Position numbers and translations under genes: made by a program | Notes under the pieces: model-generated | Database searches by the model: none | Told to the model about the DNA's origin: nothing | Seen by the model: the letters and a program-made list of their open reading frames with translations, nothing else | Shown: in pieces, positions 41,436 through 49,279 of the stretch | How positions within the stretch are numbered: the stretch's first letter is position 1 | How the letters are laid out: every line of letters begins with the position of its first letter | NCBI GenBank assembly: GCA_963712765.1 | Contig: CAVQIX010000003.1 | Location: forward strand, 434,001 to 498,000 | Direction: 5' to 3' | Length of the DNA: 64,000 nucleotides | Source: CAXMST01 sp963712765 | GTDB taxonomy: Bacteria > Actinomycetota > Thermoleophilia > Solirubrobacterales > 70-9

Positions 41436-42247
41436 TACTTACCCAGCTTCCTGGCGTAGCGGCGCTGACGACGGCGCGCGTCGGCGAGCCAGAGTCGGGT
41501 CACGCGGGCGGCCATCGTCGGCATCGCGTCGAAGGCGCGGACGAACAGCCCGCGATAGCGGGGTACTGAGAGCACCGCCCGGGGTCGGTCGAGCAGCTCG
41601 CCGACCTTAGGCGCGACCTCCTCCGGCTGCAGCAGCTTGCCGCTGAACGAGGGAGCCGCAGCCGGATCATCGAGCTTGTCGAAGAGCATCGGCGTCCAGA
41701 TCCCGTCGGGGCAGAGCGCCGAGAGGTGGATGTCGTCGATGCCCTCGGCCCGGAGGTCGGCCAGGGTCCCGAGCGTGAAGGAGATCGCCGCGTGCTTGGT
41801 GGCCGCGTAGACCGTCTCGCCGGGCGGCGTAGCGAGGCCGGCGAGCGAGACGACGTTGACGACGTGTCCGCGGCCCAGGGGTCGCATCAACTCGAGCGCC
41901 GCGATCGTTCCGTTCATCGTCCCCAGCGTGTTGACCGCGAACAGCATCTCCCTCGTGCTCGCGTCGGCCTCCCAGGACGGCCCTGTGGTGAGGATCCCGG
42001 CGTTGTTGACCCAGACGGCGAGCTCGCCGTCGCGCTCAGCCGTCTCGGCGGCTATCCGCCTGCAGGTCCTCTCGTCGCGGACATCGAGCGCCGAGGCGCG
42101 GGCGCCCTTCCCGAGCGCCTTGGCGGCCGAGGCGACCAGGTCGGCGTCGATGTCGGTGAGATGGACCTGCAGGCCGCGACCGAGGAGCACCCGGGCGATC
42201 TCGAGCCCGAGGCCGCGCCCTGCACCGGTGACGACCGCTCCTGCCAT
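41435..42247 (-). CDS. Short-chain dehydrogenase/reductase
   Basis: NAD(P)-dependent oxidoreductase, 270 aa. Motifs: VVTGAGRGLGLEIARVLL, VWVNNAGILTTGP, VVNVVSLAGLATPPGETVYAATKHA with the catalytic Ser, Tyr and Lys, and SALCPDGIWTPML. The C-terminus is extended by an Arg-rich tail (RLWLADARRRQRRYARKLGK), perhaps for membrane or nucleic-acid contact. It is a lone gene, convergent with rnpB and divergent from the riboswitch-controlled gene. Substrate unknown. Confidence 0.88.
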   Translation of the reverse strand: MAGAVVTGAGRGLGLEIARVLLGRGLQVHLTDIDADLVASAAKALGKGARASALDVRDERTCRRIAAETAERDGELAVWVNNAGILTTGPSWEADASTREMLFAVNTLGTMNGTIAALELMRPLGRGHVVNVVSLAGLATPPGETVYAATKHAAISFTLGTLADLRAEGIDDIHLSALCPDGIWTPMLFDKLDDPAAAPSFSGKLLQPEEVAPKVGELLDRPRAVLSVPRYRGLFVRAFDAMPTMAARVTRLWLADARRRQRRYARKLGK

Positions 42248-42279
42248 GGTCTCAGCGTATTCGCTACACGCGGGTTGTG

Positions 42280-42492
42280 CGCTTGCGCATTTGTGTTAGG
42301 GAAGTGTGAGCATTGCGCCGGCAGTCTTGCTAGGGTGCCGCGCACCGCTGAGTCCCCGCCCACATAGCCGCGGGGAATGGGGGAACCATCTCCGGAGCCG
42401 ATCCGGAGTTCCCTTTGGGGCGAATCGCAGGCATCCGCCGCGTAGCGCCAGCTCTTTCACAGGCGCGAGCCCGACAGCTAACCCCGTAAGCG
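42280..42492 (+). promoter_or_regulatory. c-di-AMP riboswitch (ydaO/yuaA type)
   Basis: The leader carries the conserved parts of the ydaO class in order: CCGCTGAGTCC, GGGGGAACC, TTTGGGGCGAATC, GTAGCGCCAGCTCTTTC, GAGCCCGACAGCTAACC and the closing GTAAGCG (42486-42492), which pairs with CGCTTGC (42280-42286). It ends 14 bases before the start codon of an RlpA-like cell-wall gene, the kind of gene this riboswitch turns off at high c-di-AMP in actinobacteria. About 213 nt. Confidence 0.92.
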
Positions 42493-42506
42493 TTCGAGAG
42501 AGACCG

Positions 42507-43208
42507 ATGTACGACGTGCCGCCGCGCCGCCGAGCGACAACACAGCAGAGGAGAGCCCGCCCCGGGACCACCCGTGGCCGGAGCCCCGATCGCGTCGCGC
42601 TCTACGCCGTGATCATGGCCGTCGTCGCGATGCTCGCGGCAGCGGCGAGCAGCGCCGATGGTGCAGGCGGGGTCGGGCCCGGCGGCGGCCAGAGTGAGGC
42701 CGGTTGCGACGACGCCCGGTTCGGACAGCGAGAGCTAAGCCGCGGCGACTGCGGCACCGACGTCAAGACCCTCAACTGGATTCTGAACTCGAAGCGCTAC
42801 GCCAGCAAGGCGCCGTTGGGCGCCAAGTTCAAGGGCCGGACCGAGAGCTCGCTGCAGCGCTTTCAGCAGCGCAACGGTCTAGCCGACGATGGCGTGGTCG
42901 ACAACCGCACCGAGAGGAAGATCATCCGCTCGATGAGCAAGCAGGTCGCGACCTGGTACGGCCCCGGCCTCTTCGGCAACCGCACTGCCTGCGGCCAGCG
43001 CCTGACCCGCAAGACCGTCGGTGTGGCGCACAAGAAGCTGCCCTGCGGCACCAAGGTCACGGTCAAGTACAAGGGGCGCTTCCTCCGCACGAAGGTGATC
43101 GACCGCGGTCCCTACGCCCACGGCGCAAGCTGGGATCTCACTTACCGCGCCGCCAAGAAGCTTCGCTTCGAGGCTACCGACGAGGTCCGCGCCTCGGCCG
43201 TCCGATAA
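42507..43208 (+). CDS. Peptidoglycan-binding and RlpA-like (double-psi beta-barrel) protein
   Basis: Exported cell-wall protein, 233 aa. A basic N-terminus is followed by a membrane/signal helix (VALYAVIMAVVAMLAAAAS). Residues about 75-145 form a peptidoglycan-binding domain (LSRGDCGTDVKTLNWILN, TESSLQRFQQRNGLADDG) and the rest an RlpA-like barrel (TWYGPGLFGNRTACGQ, LPCGTKVTV and the catalytic-type VIDRGPYAHG). It probably cleaves glycan strands as a lytic transglycosylase does, or remodels the wall during growth. Control by the c-di-AMP riboswitch is shown by the leader. Confidence 0.9.
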   Translation: MYDVPPRRRATTQQRRARPGTTRGRSPDRVALYAVIMAVVAMLAAAASSADGAGGVGPGGGQSEAGCDDARFGQRELSRGDCGTDVKTLNWILNSKRYASKAPLGAKFKGRTESSLQRFQQRNGLADDGVVDNRTERKIIRSMSKQVATWYGPGLFGNRTACGQRLTRKTVGVAHKKLPCGTKVTVKYKGRFLRTKVIDRGPYAHGASWDLTYRAAKKLRFEATDEVRASAVR

Positions 43209-43236
43209 AGGCCCGCGGCAGTCGGCGGGTGGGCGG

Positions 43237-43264
43237 CGGATCCGCGGCGGGTGCCGCGGATCCG
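43237..43264. terminator. Bidirectional hairpin terminator
   Basis: Perfect 12-bp stem CGGATCCGCGGC / GCCGCGGATCCG with loop GGGT, in the 66-base gap between the convergent RlpA-like and CMD-fold genes. Confidence 0.75.
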
Positions 43265-43274
43265 GTCGAATTCC

Positions 43275-43841
43275 CTAGGCTGCGGAGGGCAGCTTGGCGG
43301 CGTCGATCTGATCGATCGGCAGCCCGCCGGCGTTGGCCATCAGGCTCTGGAACTGGTTCAGAGCGGCGAGGGCGATCGCCTCGAGGATCTGCTCGTCGGT
43401 CCAGTCGACCTCACGGGCTTCCTCGATCAGATGAACGGGCGGGTGCCCGTCGCCGTTGACGGTGGCCTCGAGGAGCCGCAGCAGGTGCTCCTCCTTCTCG
43501 TCGCCGGAGTCCCAGCTGCGGGCGCGGGAGATCTCATCGAGTCCCAGCTCGAGCTGTCTCGCCGTGCGGGCGTGTTGGGCGACGCTGTAGCCGTCGCCCA
43601 TCTGCTCGGCGACCGCGAGGGCGATACGCACCTGCGACTCCTCGGGTACGGCGCCGCCCCGGAGCTCGGCCCGCATCCGGGCGAACGCTCTCAGGGCCCG
43701 CGGGGCCCCGGCGAGGACGCCTATGAACTTCGGAATCGATCCCCCTGCCTCGACAATCGTCTTGAGGATCCGGTCACTGCCCTCGGGGGCGGTCAGCTCG
43801 TCGTGTACGTGAAAGCGGGAGACGTCGGTTTTGACAGTCAT
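43275..43841 (-). CDS. Carboxymuconolactone decarboxylase/AhpD-fold protein lacking the Cys pair
   Basis: Helical protein of 188 aa of the CMD/AhpD-like superfamily. Most family members carry a redox CxxC followed by His; here the matching helix reads MGDGYSVAQHARTARQLEL, with Tyr and His retained but both Cys absent, so peroxidase-type chemistry is unlikely. The second half (HLIEEAREVDWTDEQILEAI and NQFQSLMANAGGLP) is a typical repeat of the fold. Start ATG 43841. It is divergent from glnA across a 200-base AT-rich region holding a palindrome. Confidence 0.75.
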   Translation of the reverse strand: MTVKTDVSRFHVHDELTAPEGSDRILKTIVEAGGSIPKFIGVLAGAPRALRAFARMRAELRGGAVPEESQVRIALAVAEQMGDGYSVAQHARTARQLELGLDEISRARSWDSGDEKEEHLLRLLEATVNGDGHPPVHLIEEAREVDWTDEQILEAIALAALNQFQSLMANAGGLPIDQIDAAKLPSAA

Positions 43842-43912
43842 GGGGGGCTCTCCGGTGTCCGTTTCTGGCTTTATCAGCCGTTTAAACCGACTTTACTTTA
43901 CTTTTAGCCGGT

Positions 43913-43931
43913 TACTTACGTTGCGTAAGTA
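43913..43931. promoter_or_regulatory. Operator-like palindrome between CMD-fold gene and glnA
   Basis: TACTTACG-TTG-CGTAAGTA: a perfect 8-bp inverted repeat with a 3-base centre in the AT-rich stretch between the divergent genes, 113 bases before the glnA start. Typical in size for a dimeric repressor or activator site. The protein that would bind it is unknown. Confidence 0.45.
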
Positions 43932-44044
43932 GTTATACAGATCAGGGGGTCGCTTTGCAATCCGCCTCGTGCTCGAAGGGCCCGGCCCGATCCTGCTTGC
44001 TGGCAGCCTCTATCGTCACGGCCCCCTCAGCAGGAGCGCCACAG

Positions 44045-45409
44045 ATGAGCAGCGAGCCGATCTTCGTCCAGACCGAGACCGCCGACGACGTCAAATCGAT
44101 CGTCGCCGAGCGCGGTGTCCGCTTCATCCGCCTCTGGTTCACCGACATGCTCGGTCAGCTGAAGAGCTTCTCGATCAACGCTTCCGAGCTCGACGACGCC
44201 TTCGAGGGCGGAATGGGCTTCGACGGCTCCTCGATCACCGGTTTCAACCCGATCGAGGAGTCCGACATGATCGCGGTGCCCGATCCCACCACCTTCGCGG
44301 TCCTTCCCTGGAGGCCTGGAGAGAAGCCGACGGGACGCCTGTTCTGTGACATCCACGTCCCCGGCGGCGATCCCTACGAGGGCGACCCGCGCTGGATCCT
44401 GCGCCGCGCGATCCAGCGGGCGAGCGATCTCGGCTTCGACACCTACAACGTCGGGCCGGAGCTCGAGTTCTACTACTTCCGCAACGCGAGGCCCGAGAGC
44501 GGCGTCCCCGAGGTGCTCGACGAGGGTGGCTACTTCGACCTGACCACGCTCGACGCGGGCTCCGACGTCCGGCGCGACACGGTGCTTGCGCTCGAGCAGC
44601 TCGGGATCCACGTCGAGTACACCCACCACGAGGTTGGGCCCTCCCAGCACGAGGTCGACATGCGGTACAAGGACGCGCTGACGATGGCCGACGACTGCAT
44701 GACGTATCGGATCACCGTCAAGGAGTACGCGATGAAGCACGGCTGGCACGCCACCTTCATGCCGAAGCCGCTCGGGGGTGAGAACGGATCGGGCATGCAC
44801 GTGCACCAGTCGCTCGGTCGCAACGGCGCCAACGCCTTCTACGAAGCAGACGACCAGTTCTTCCTCAGCAAGACCGCAAAGGCGTTCATCGCCGGCCAGC
44901 TACGCCATGCCCGGGAGATATCACCGCTATTCGCCCAGTGGGTCAACTCCTACAAGCGCCTCGTCCCCGGTTACGAGGCGCCGACCTACCTCGCCTGGTC
45001 GCGGCGCAATCGCTCGGCGCTGATCAGGGTCCCGCTCTACCACCCCGGCAAAGAGGGCGCGACTCGAGCTGAGCTTCGCTGTCCGGACCCGGCCTGCAAT
45101 CCCTACCTGTGCTTCGCGGCGATGCTTCACGCCGGGCTCGAGGGCATCGAGCAGGGCTACGAGCTCCCGGAGCCGATGGAGCAGAACCTCTACGACGTCA
45201 GCCCGGACGAGCGCAGGCGCCGCGGGATCGAGCAGCTGCCCGAGAACCTCGGCGAGGCGATCGAGCTCGCCAGCTCCTCCGAGCTCGTCCTGCGCACCCT
45301 TGGAGAGCACACCTTCGATCGATTCATCGAGATCAAGCGGGCCGAGTGGGACGAGTACCGGACCCAGGTCACGCCGTGGGAGATCGGACGGTTCCTCCCG
45401 GTGCTCTAG
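44045..45409 (+). CDS. glnA: Glutamine synthetase type I (GSI-alpha-like)
   Basis: ATP-dependent ligase making glutamine from glutamate and ammonia, 454 aa, working as a dodecamer. Conserved parts are FTDMLGQLKSFSI, GMGFDGSSITGF, VGPELEFYYF, HHEVGPSQHEVD, MPKPLGGENGSGMHVHQSL and SRRNRSALIRVP. Length and the ending (QNLYDVSPDERRRRGIEQLP, LGEHTFDRFIEIKRAEWDEY) agree with the feedback-inhibited GSI-alpha group of Bacillus and archaea rather than the adenylylated GSI-beta enzyme common in actinobacteria; the Tyr of NLYDV is nevertheless present. ATG 44045 begins the conserved part. Confidence 0.93.
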   Translation: MSSEPIFVQTETADDVKSIVAERGVRFIRLWFTDMLGQLKSFSINASELDDAFEGGMGFDGSSITGFNPIEESDMIAVPDPTTFAVLPWRPGEKPTGRLFCDIHVPGGDPYEGDPRWILRRAIQRASDLGFDTYNVGPELEFYYFRNARPESGVPEVLDEGGYFDLTTLDAGSDVRRDTVLALEQLGIHVEYTHHEVGPSQHEVDMRYKDALTMADDCMTYRITVKEYAMKHGWHATFMPKPLGGENGSGMHVHQSLGRNGANAFYEADDQFFLSKTAKAFIAGQLRHAREISPLFAQWVNSYKRLVPGYEAPTYLAWSRRNRSALIRVPLYHPGKEGATRAELRCPDPACNPYLCFAAMLHAGLEGIEQGYELPEPMEQNLYDVSPDERRRRGIEQLPENLGEAIELASSSELVLRTLGEHTFDRFIEIKRAEWDEYRTQVTPWEIGRFLPVL

Positions 45410-45471
45410 TTCTCGCTGACGCAGCGGCCATACCTTGCGAGTACCGCCGCTGAGCGCCGCGGGCGCGAGCC

Positions 45472-46014
45472 CTAACGGTCGCGCAGACGCTGGATCGTCT
45501 TCAACGTCGCCGTCTTGGCGTTGAAGGCGGCGATCATGCCCTTCTCGGCAGCCGAGCCGGCCGGCGGCATCGCCCCGAGCTGACGAGCCATCTCGGTCGC
45601 GTTCAGGTAGGCGTGGTTCTCGGCGATCTTGCCGTCGCGAATCGTGAGCATGTCGCAGCCCTCGATCTCGATCGAGGCGCTGTTCGGCTTCATGCCCTCG
45701 AAGCTGCCGGTGCCGTCGAAGGTGCCGGTCGCGCGCCAGCGGACCGCGGCGTTCTCCTTCGATGCCGCGACGGTGAGGATCTCGAACTCGAAGTCTGGGA
45801 AGGCGCTGAAGATCTGACCGAACCACTGCTTGAACTCGCCCGGGACGCGCAGGTCGGCCATCCCGACGAGCCGGTCCACACCGCCCGGCTCCCACATCGC
45901 CGCCGCGGCCTCGAGGTCGCGGGCGTTGATTGCCCCGAAGTACTCGCGGGCGACCGTGGTCGGTCCCTTGCCGCGCTTCGGCTTTCCGGTTGAAGTCCTG
46001 GTTGTTGCCTCCAT
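45472..46014 (-). CDS. NTF2/SnoaL-like domain protein
   Basis: Protein of 180 aa with one cone-shaped NTF2-like fold, as in SnoaL polyketide cyclases and ester-cyclase-like proteins. The typical start of the fold is VAREYFGAINARDLEAAAAMW, followed by PGEFKQWFGQIFSAFPDFEFEI, AAVRWRATGTFDGTG and CDMLTIRDGKIAENHAYLN. The N-terminal 20 residues are basic and disordered. The exact activity is unknown, since this fold serves enzymes and binding proteins alike. Lone gene; divergent from the DUF1800 operon. Confidence 0.8.
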   Translation of the reverse strand: MEATTRTSTGKPKRGKGPTTVAREYFGAINARDLEAAAAMWEPGGVDRLVGMADLRVPGEFKQWFGQIFSAFPDFEFEILTVAASKENAAVRWRATGTFDGTGSFEGMKPNSASIEIEGCDMLTIRDGKIAENHAYLNATEMARQLGAMPPAGSAAEKGMIAAFNAKTATLKTIQRLRDR

Positions 46015-46127
46015 TGCGTGCTCACACTAGCGCTAAAGAACCGCCGCCGAAGGGTCCAGAATGGACGGGAGGAGGTATTGGCGGCCGAGAGCTCAACTCG
46101 AGGGCCAGCAGAGCCGAAGAACAGACA

Positions 46128-47462
46128 GTGCAGGTTCCCAATTATCGAGGTCGCTTCGGTGCGAAGCAGGCCGAGAGGCTGCTCTGGCGGGCGGGATTCG
46201 GCCCCAACCCAGGCCAGTCCAGCCGGCTCGCCGACAAGGGTCTGAAGCGCGCGGTCTATTCGCTCACCCGCCCGAAGCCCAGGAAGGCTCGGCTGAAGGG
46301 GCCGAAACCGCGAGACGACGACGGCCGTCGGCTCGCCCCCAAGGACGCCTGGGGCCACGACCATCTCTGGTGGCTCGACCGCATGGTCCGCACGACGCAG
46401 CCGCTGAACGAGCGGATGGCTCTGGTCTGGCACGACTGGTTCGCGACCGGCGACGTCGGCCAGACCGCTCTCAACCTGAAACAGAACCGGCTCTTCCGCT
46501 CGCACGCTCTCGGCTCCTTCGAGCGGCTGTTGCTGGATGTCACCAAGGACCCCGCGATGCTCGCCTGGCTCTCTGGCACCGAGAACACGAAGTGGTCCCC
46601 GAACGAGAACTACGCCCGGGAGCTGATGGAGCTCTTCACCCTCGGCGCCGACGCGGGCTACAGCGAGACCGACGTTCGCGAGCAGGCGCGCGCGCTCACC
46701 GGTTGGACCAACGATTGGGACGAGAGTCGCGGGATGATCAACTTCCGCTTCGAGGGGGAGCTGCACGACCGCGGCGTCAAGTCGGTGTTCGGCAAGAGAG
46801 GGCGCTTCGACTGGACCGATTCCTGCCGGCTGTGTCTGCGGAACCCGGCTCACGACGATTTCTTCGTCCGCAAGCTCTGGTCGTACTTCATCCCCACCGA
46901 TCCCCCGCGCAAGACGCTCCGGACCCTGAAGCGGATGTACCGCAAGAAGGGCTACCGGGTGCGGCCGCTGGTCGAGGCGATCCTGATGCACCCAGACCTC
47001 TATCAGGGCCCGCGAATGGTCAAGCCCCCGATCGTCCAGATCGCCGGCATGCTGCGGGCCCGGGGCAAGGGCGTCCGGCGCGAATCCTGGATCTGGATCT
47101 CCGAGGACGCCGGTCAGCGTCTCTTCTCCCCGCCCAATGTCTCGGGCTGGGACGACGAGCGCTGGCTCGACACGGCGCGGATTGCCGGCCGGTGGGGGGC
47201 TGCCGCCAACTCCACCGAGCAGGAGGCCGTTGATGATGAGGGCTACAGCATCGAGGAGGGACCCAAGCAGGCTGTCCGCAAGGCACTCCGCTTCTGGGGG
47301 GATCCGACGATCAGCGCCGCGACCAGCAAGGAGTTGCTGCGGTTCGCGCGCGGGGTCGAGACCGCGGCAACAGAGGAGTGGCAGCAGGGCACCTACCGGG
47401 CTCTGCGCCAGAACGCCCTGCGGATGATGGTCGCCACCAGCCCCGACTACCAGACCTCATGA
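46128..47462 (+). CDS. DUF1800 family protein
   Basis: Protein of about 444 aa of the DUF1800 family, function unknown, which typically pairs with DUF1501 proteins. Recognisable segments are AERLLWRAGFGPNPGQ, MALVWHDWFATG, NENYARELMELFTLG, YSETDVREQARALTGWT, FVRKLWSYFIP and LFSPPNVSGWDDERWL. GTG 46128 is chosen as start; the frame upstream lies in a region that reads unlike protein. No signal peptide is seen. It is followed with overlapping codons (ATGA) by the Tat-exported DUF1501 gene and then by a cupredoxin gene. Confidence 0.85.
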   Translation: MQVPNYRGRFGAKQAERLLWRAGFGPNPGQSSRLADKGLKRAVYSLTRPKPRKARLKGPKPRDDDGRRLAPKDAWGHDHLWWLDRMVRTTQPLNERMALVWHDWFATGDVGQTALNLKQNRLFRSHALGSFERLLLDVTKDPAMLAWLSGTENTKWSPNENYARELMELFTLGADAGYSETDVREQARALTGWTNDWDESRGMINFRFEGELHDRGVKSVFGKRGRFDWTDSCRLCLRNPAHDDFFVRKLWSYFIPTDPPRKTLRTLKRMYRKKGYRVRPLVEAILMHPDLYQGPRMVKPPIVQIAGMLRARGKGVRRESWIWISEDAGQRLFSPPNVSGWDDERWLDTARIAGRWGAAANSTEQEAVDDEGYSIEEGPKQAVRKALRFWGDPTISAATSKELLRFARGVETAATEEWQQGTYRALRQNALRMMVATSPDYQTS

Positions 47463-48859
47463 AAGCGCTCGGGGACCCACCTATGAGCAATACACCACGA
47501 GCGGCCTGCTGCTCGGAACACACTCGCGCCGAGCTCGCCCGCCGCAGCCTGGCCGAGGCCGGCAAAGGCCTGCCCTCGGTCGAGTCCGGGATGCCGCTGC
47601 CGGCCGGGACCGGACTATCCCGCCGCTCGTTCCTCGCCCGGGCCGGCGGCCTGGCGCTGACCGCCTACGGCGCCGGCCTGCTCGGGCCGAACGCTCTGCG
47701 TGAGGGGATCGCGAAGGCGGCCGGCGGCAAGCAGAAGGTGCTGGTCTCGATCTTCTTCGACGGCGGCATCGATGCGCTCTCGGTGCTGGCCCCCGTCAAC
47801 GATCCCCAGTACCGGAAGCTGCGCAGCTCGCTACGCCTCGAGCCCGGCGAGGGCAAGGCGTGGAGCGAGGACGAGCGACTGCACTGGCATCCTCTCGCCG
47901 ACCCCCTGCGCAAGCTCCATCTGGAGGGCAAGGTCTCGGTGATGCCCGGGATCGGCTACTCGAGTCCGGACCAGTCCCACTTCACCTCCCGTCACTACTG
48001 GGAGGTTGGGGAGCTCGACACCGGCGCCCGTACCGGATGGCTCGGGCGCCTGCTCGACGGGATCGGAACCGCCGACAACCCCCTGCAAGGGGTCTCCATG
48101 GACGGCTTCCTCTCGCCCTCGCTGGCGACCGCCAGCGTCCCGGTGGCCGCGACCTGGGGCCCCAGCTACGACCTCTGGGCGCCGGGCGTGTGGGGCGACG
48201 TCGAGGAGCTGATGTTCAAATCCTTCGAGCGGATCGGGCTCCGGCATGAGGCGAGCAGCGACGCCCACATGCAGACCGCCGGACGAAGCGTCCGGCAGGC
48301 CTCGCAGCTGCGCAGACAGCTGGCCCCCTTCTCGGACGAGATCGAGGCTCCGGTCGGCTATCCGGACACCGGGCACTTCCCCGAGAGCCTCTCCGGGCTG
48401 GCCGCAATGCTCGGCGGCGGGTTGCCGATCAGATGCGCGGCCCTGACCGCGCCCGGGAGCTTCGATACCCACGACAACCAGGAGGGCGAGTTCAAGCGGG
48501 GCCTCCGCGAGACCTGCGACGCGGTCTTCGCCTTCCAGCGCGATCTCGAGGCGCGCGGCCTCGACGATCGGGTGGTCACGCTGCTGTGGTCGGAGTTCGG
48601 GCGCCGGCCCGAGGAGAACGGCTCCGCCGGCACCGATCACGGGGCCGGCGGCTGCGCCTTCCTGGTCGGCTCGGAAGCTCGCGGGAAGATGGTGGGGGAG
48701 TGGCCCGGCCTGGCGAAGCTCGATCCGGACGACAACCTCCGCGCGACCTCCGACTTCCGAGCCGTCTACAGCTCCCTGATCGAGCAATGGTTCGACCGCG
48801 ACGCCGCTGCGGTGATCCCGGGCGCCGCCGGCTTCGGCCGCCCGGCGCTGATCCAGTGA
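47459..48859 (+). CDS. DUF1501 family protein, Tat-exported
   Basis: Protein of 466 aa from ATG 47459. A 54-residue N-terminus with a CC pair leads to a twin-arginine signal S-R55-R56-SFLARAGG and helix LALTAYGAGLLG, so it is exported folded through Tat. The DUF1501 body contains VLVSIFFDGGIDALSVLAP, YSSPDQSHFTSRHYWEVG, TALTAPGSFDTHDNQ-like residues and VTLLWSEFGRRPEENGSAGTDHG (sulfatase-like metal ligands in the last stretch), given here in fragments. The family resembles alkaline-phosphatase-superfamily enzymes but its activity is unknown. The start overlaps the DUF1800 stop; the stop overlaps the cupredoxin start. Confidence 0.87.
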   Translation: MKALGDPPMSNTPRAACCSEHTRAELARRSLAEAGKGLPSVESGMPLPAGTGLSRRSFLARAGGLALTAYGAGLLGPNALREGIAKAAGGKQKVLVSIFFDGGIDALSVLAPVNDPQYRKLRSSLRLEPGEGKAWSEDERLHWHPLADPLRKLHLEGKVSVMPGIGYSSPDQSHFTSRHYWEVGELDTGARTGWLGRLLDGIGTADNPLQGVSMDGFLSPSLATASVPVAATWGPSYDLWAPGVWGDVEELMFKSFERIGLRHEASSDAHMQTAGRSVRQASQLRRQLAPFSDEIEAPVGYPDTGHFPESLSGLAAMLGGGLPIRCAALTAPGSFDTHDNQEGEFKRGLRETCDAVFAFQRDLEARGLDDRVVTLLWSEFGRRPEENGSAGTDHGAGGCAFLVGSEARGKMVGEWPGLAKLDPDDNLRATSDFRAVYSSLIEQWFDRDAAAVIPGAAGFGRPALIQ

Positions 48860-49272
48860 GCCTGCGCCTGCGGCGGGTTCGCCTGGCCGCTCCCCTCGCG
48901 CTGGCGATCGCCGCCCTCGCGGGCAGCGACTCGATCGCCGCCGTCGCTTCGATCGAGCGGGGCAAGGGCCCGGTCGGCCCCTCCCGGATGCTGGTGACCG
49001 CGAGCGAGTTCCGTTACGTGCTCTCGCGTGCGACGATCGCGCCCGGGCCGGCCCTGATCGAGATGTACAACCGGGGCGAGGATCCTCACAACCTCCGGAT
49101 CAAACGCCTTGGCCGCAAACGCGTCTGGCGCATTCCCCGGACCGAGCCGGGGGAGTCGGGAGAGCTCGAGCTCCGGCTCCGCAGGGGCAGGCGCTACCTG
49201 CTGTGGTGCTCGCTGCCGGCGCACCGGGAGCGCGGAATGGACGCGGAGCTCCGGGCGCGCAGGAAGCGCTGA
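48856..49272 (+). CDS. Exported cupredoxin-like copper protein
   Basis: Protein of 138 aa with a signal peptide (AAPLALAIAALAGSDSIAA) and a plastocyanin-like beta sandwich. Likely type 1 copper ligands are H78 (EDPHNLRI), C118, H123 and M128 (WCSLPAHRERGM). The spacing C-x4-H-x4-M is that of blue copper proteins. GTG 48856 overlaps the DUF1501 stop, so it is the third gene of a tightly coupled operon with two secreted or partner proteins of unknown function. An electron-transfer or copper-delivery job for the DUF1800/DUF1501 pair is inference. Confidence 0.8.
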   Translation: MSLRLRRVRLAAPLALAIAALAGSDSIAAVASIERGKGPVGPSRMLVTASEFRYVLSRATIAPGPALIEMYNRGEDPHNLRIKRLGRKRVWRIPRTEPGESGELELRLRRGRRYLLWCSLPAHRERGMDAELRARRKR

Positions 49273-49279
49273 GCGACGC

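Noticed and set aside
43913..43931. GlnR-binding site ahead of glnA
   Set aside because: GTTAC occurs, but the second half-site GAAAC at the right spacing does not; the palindrome is reported without naming a binding protein.
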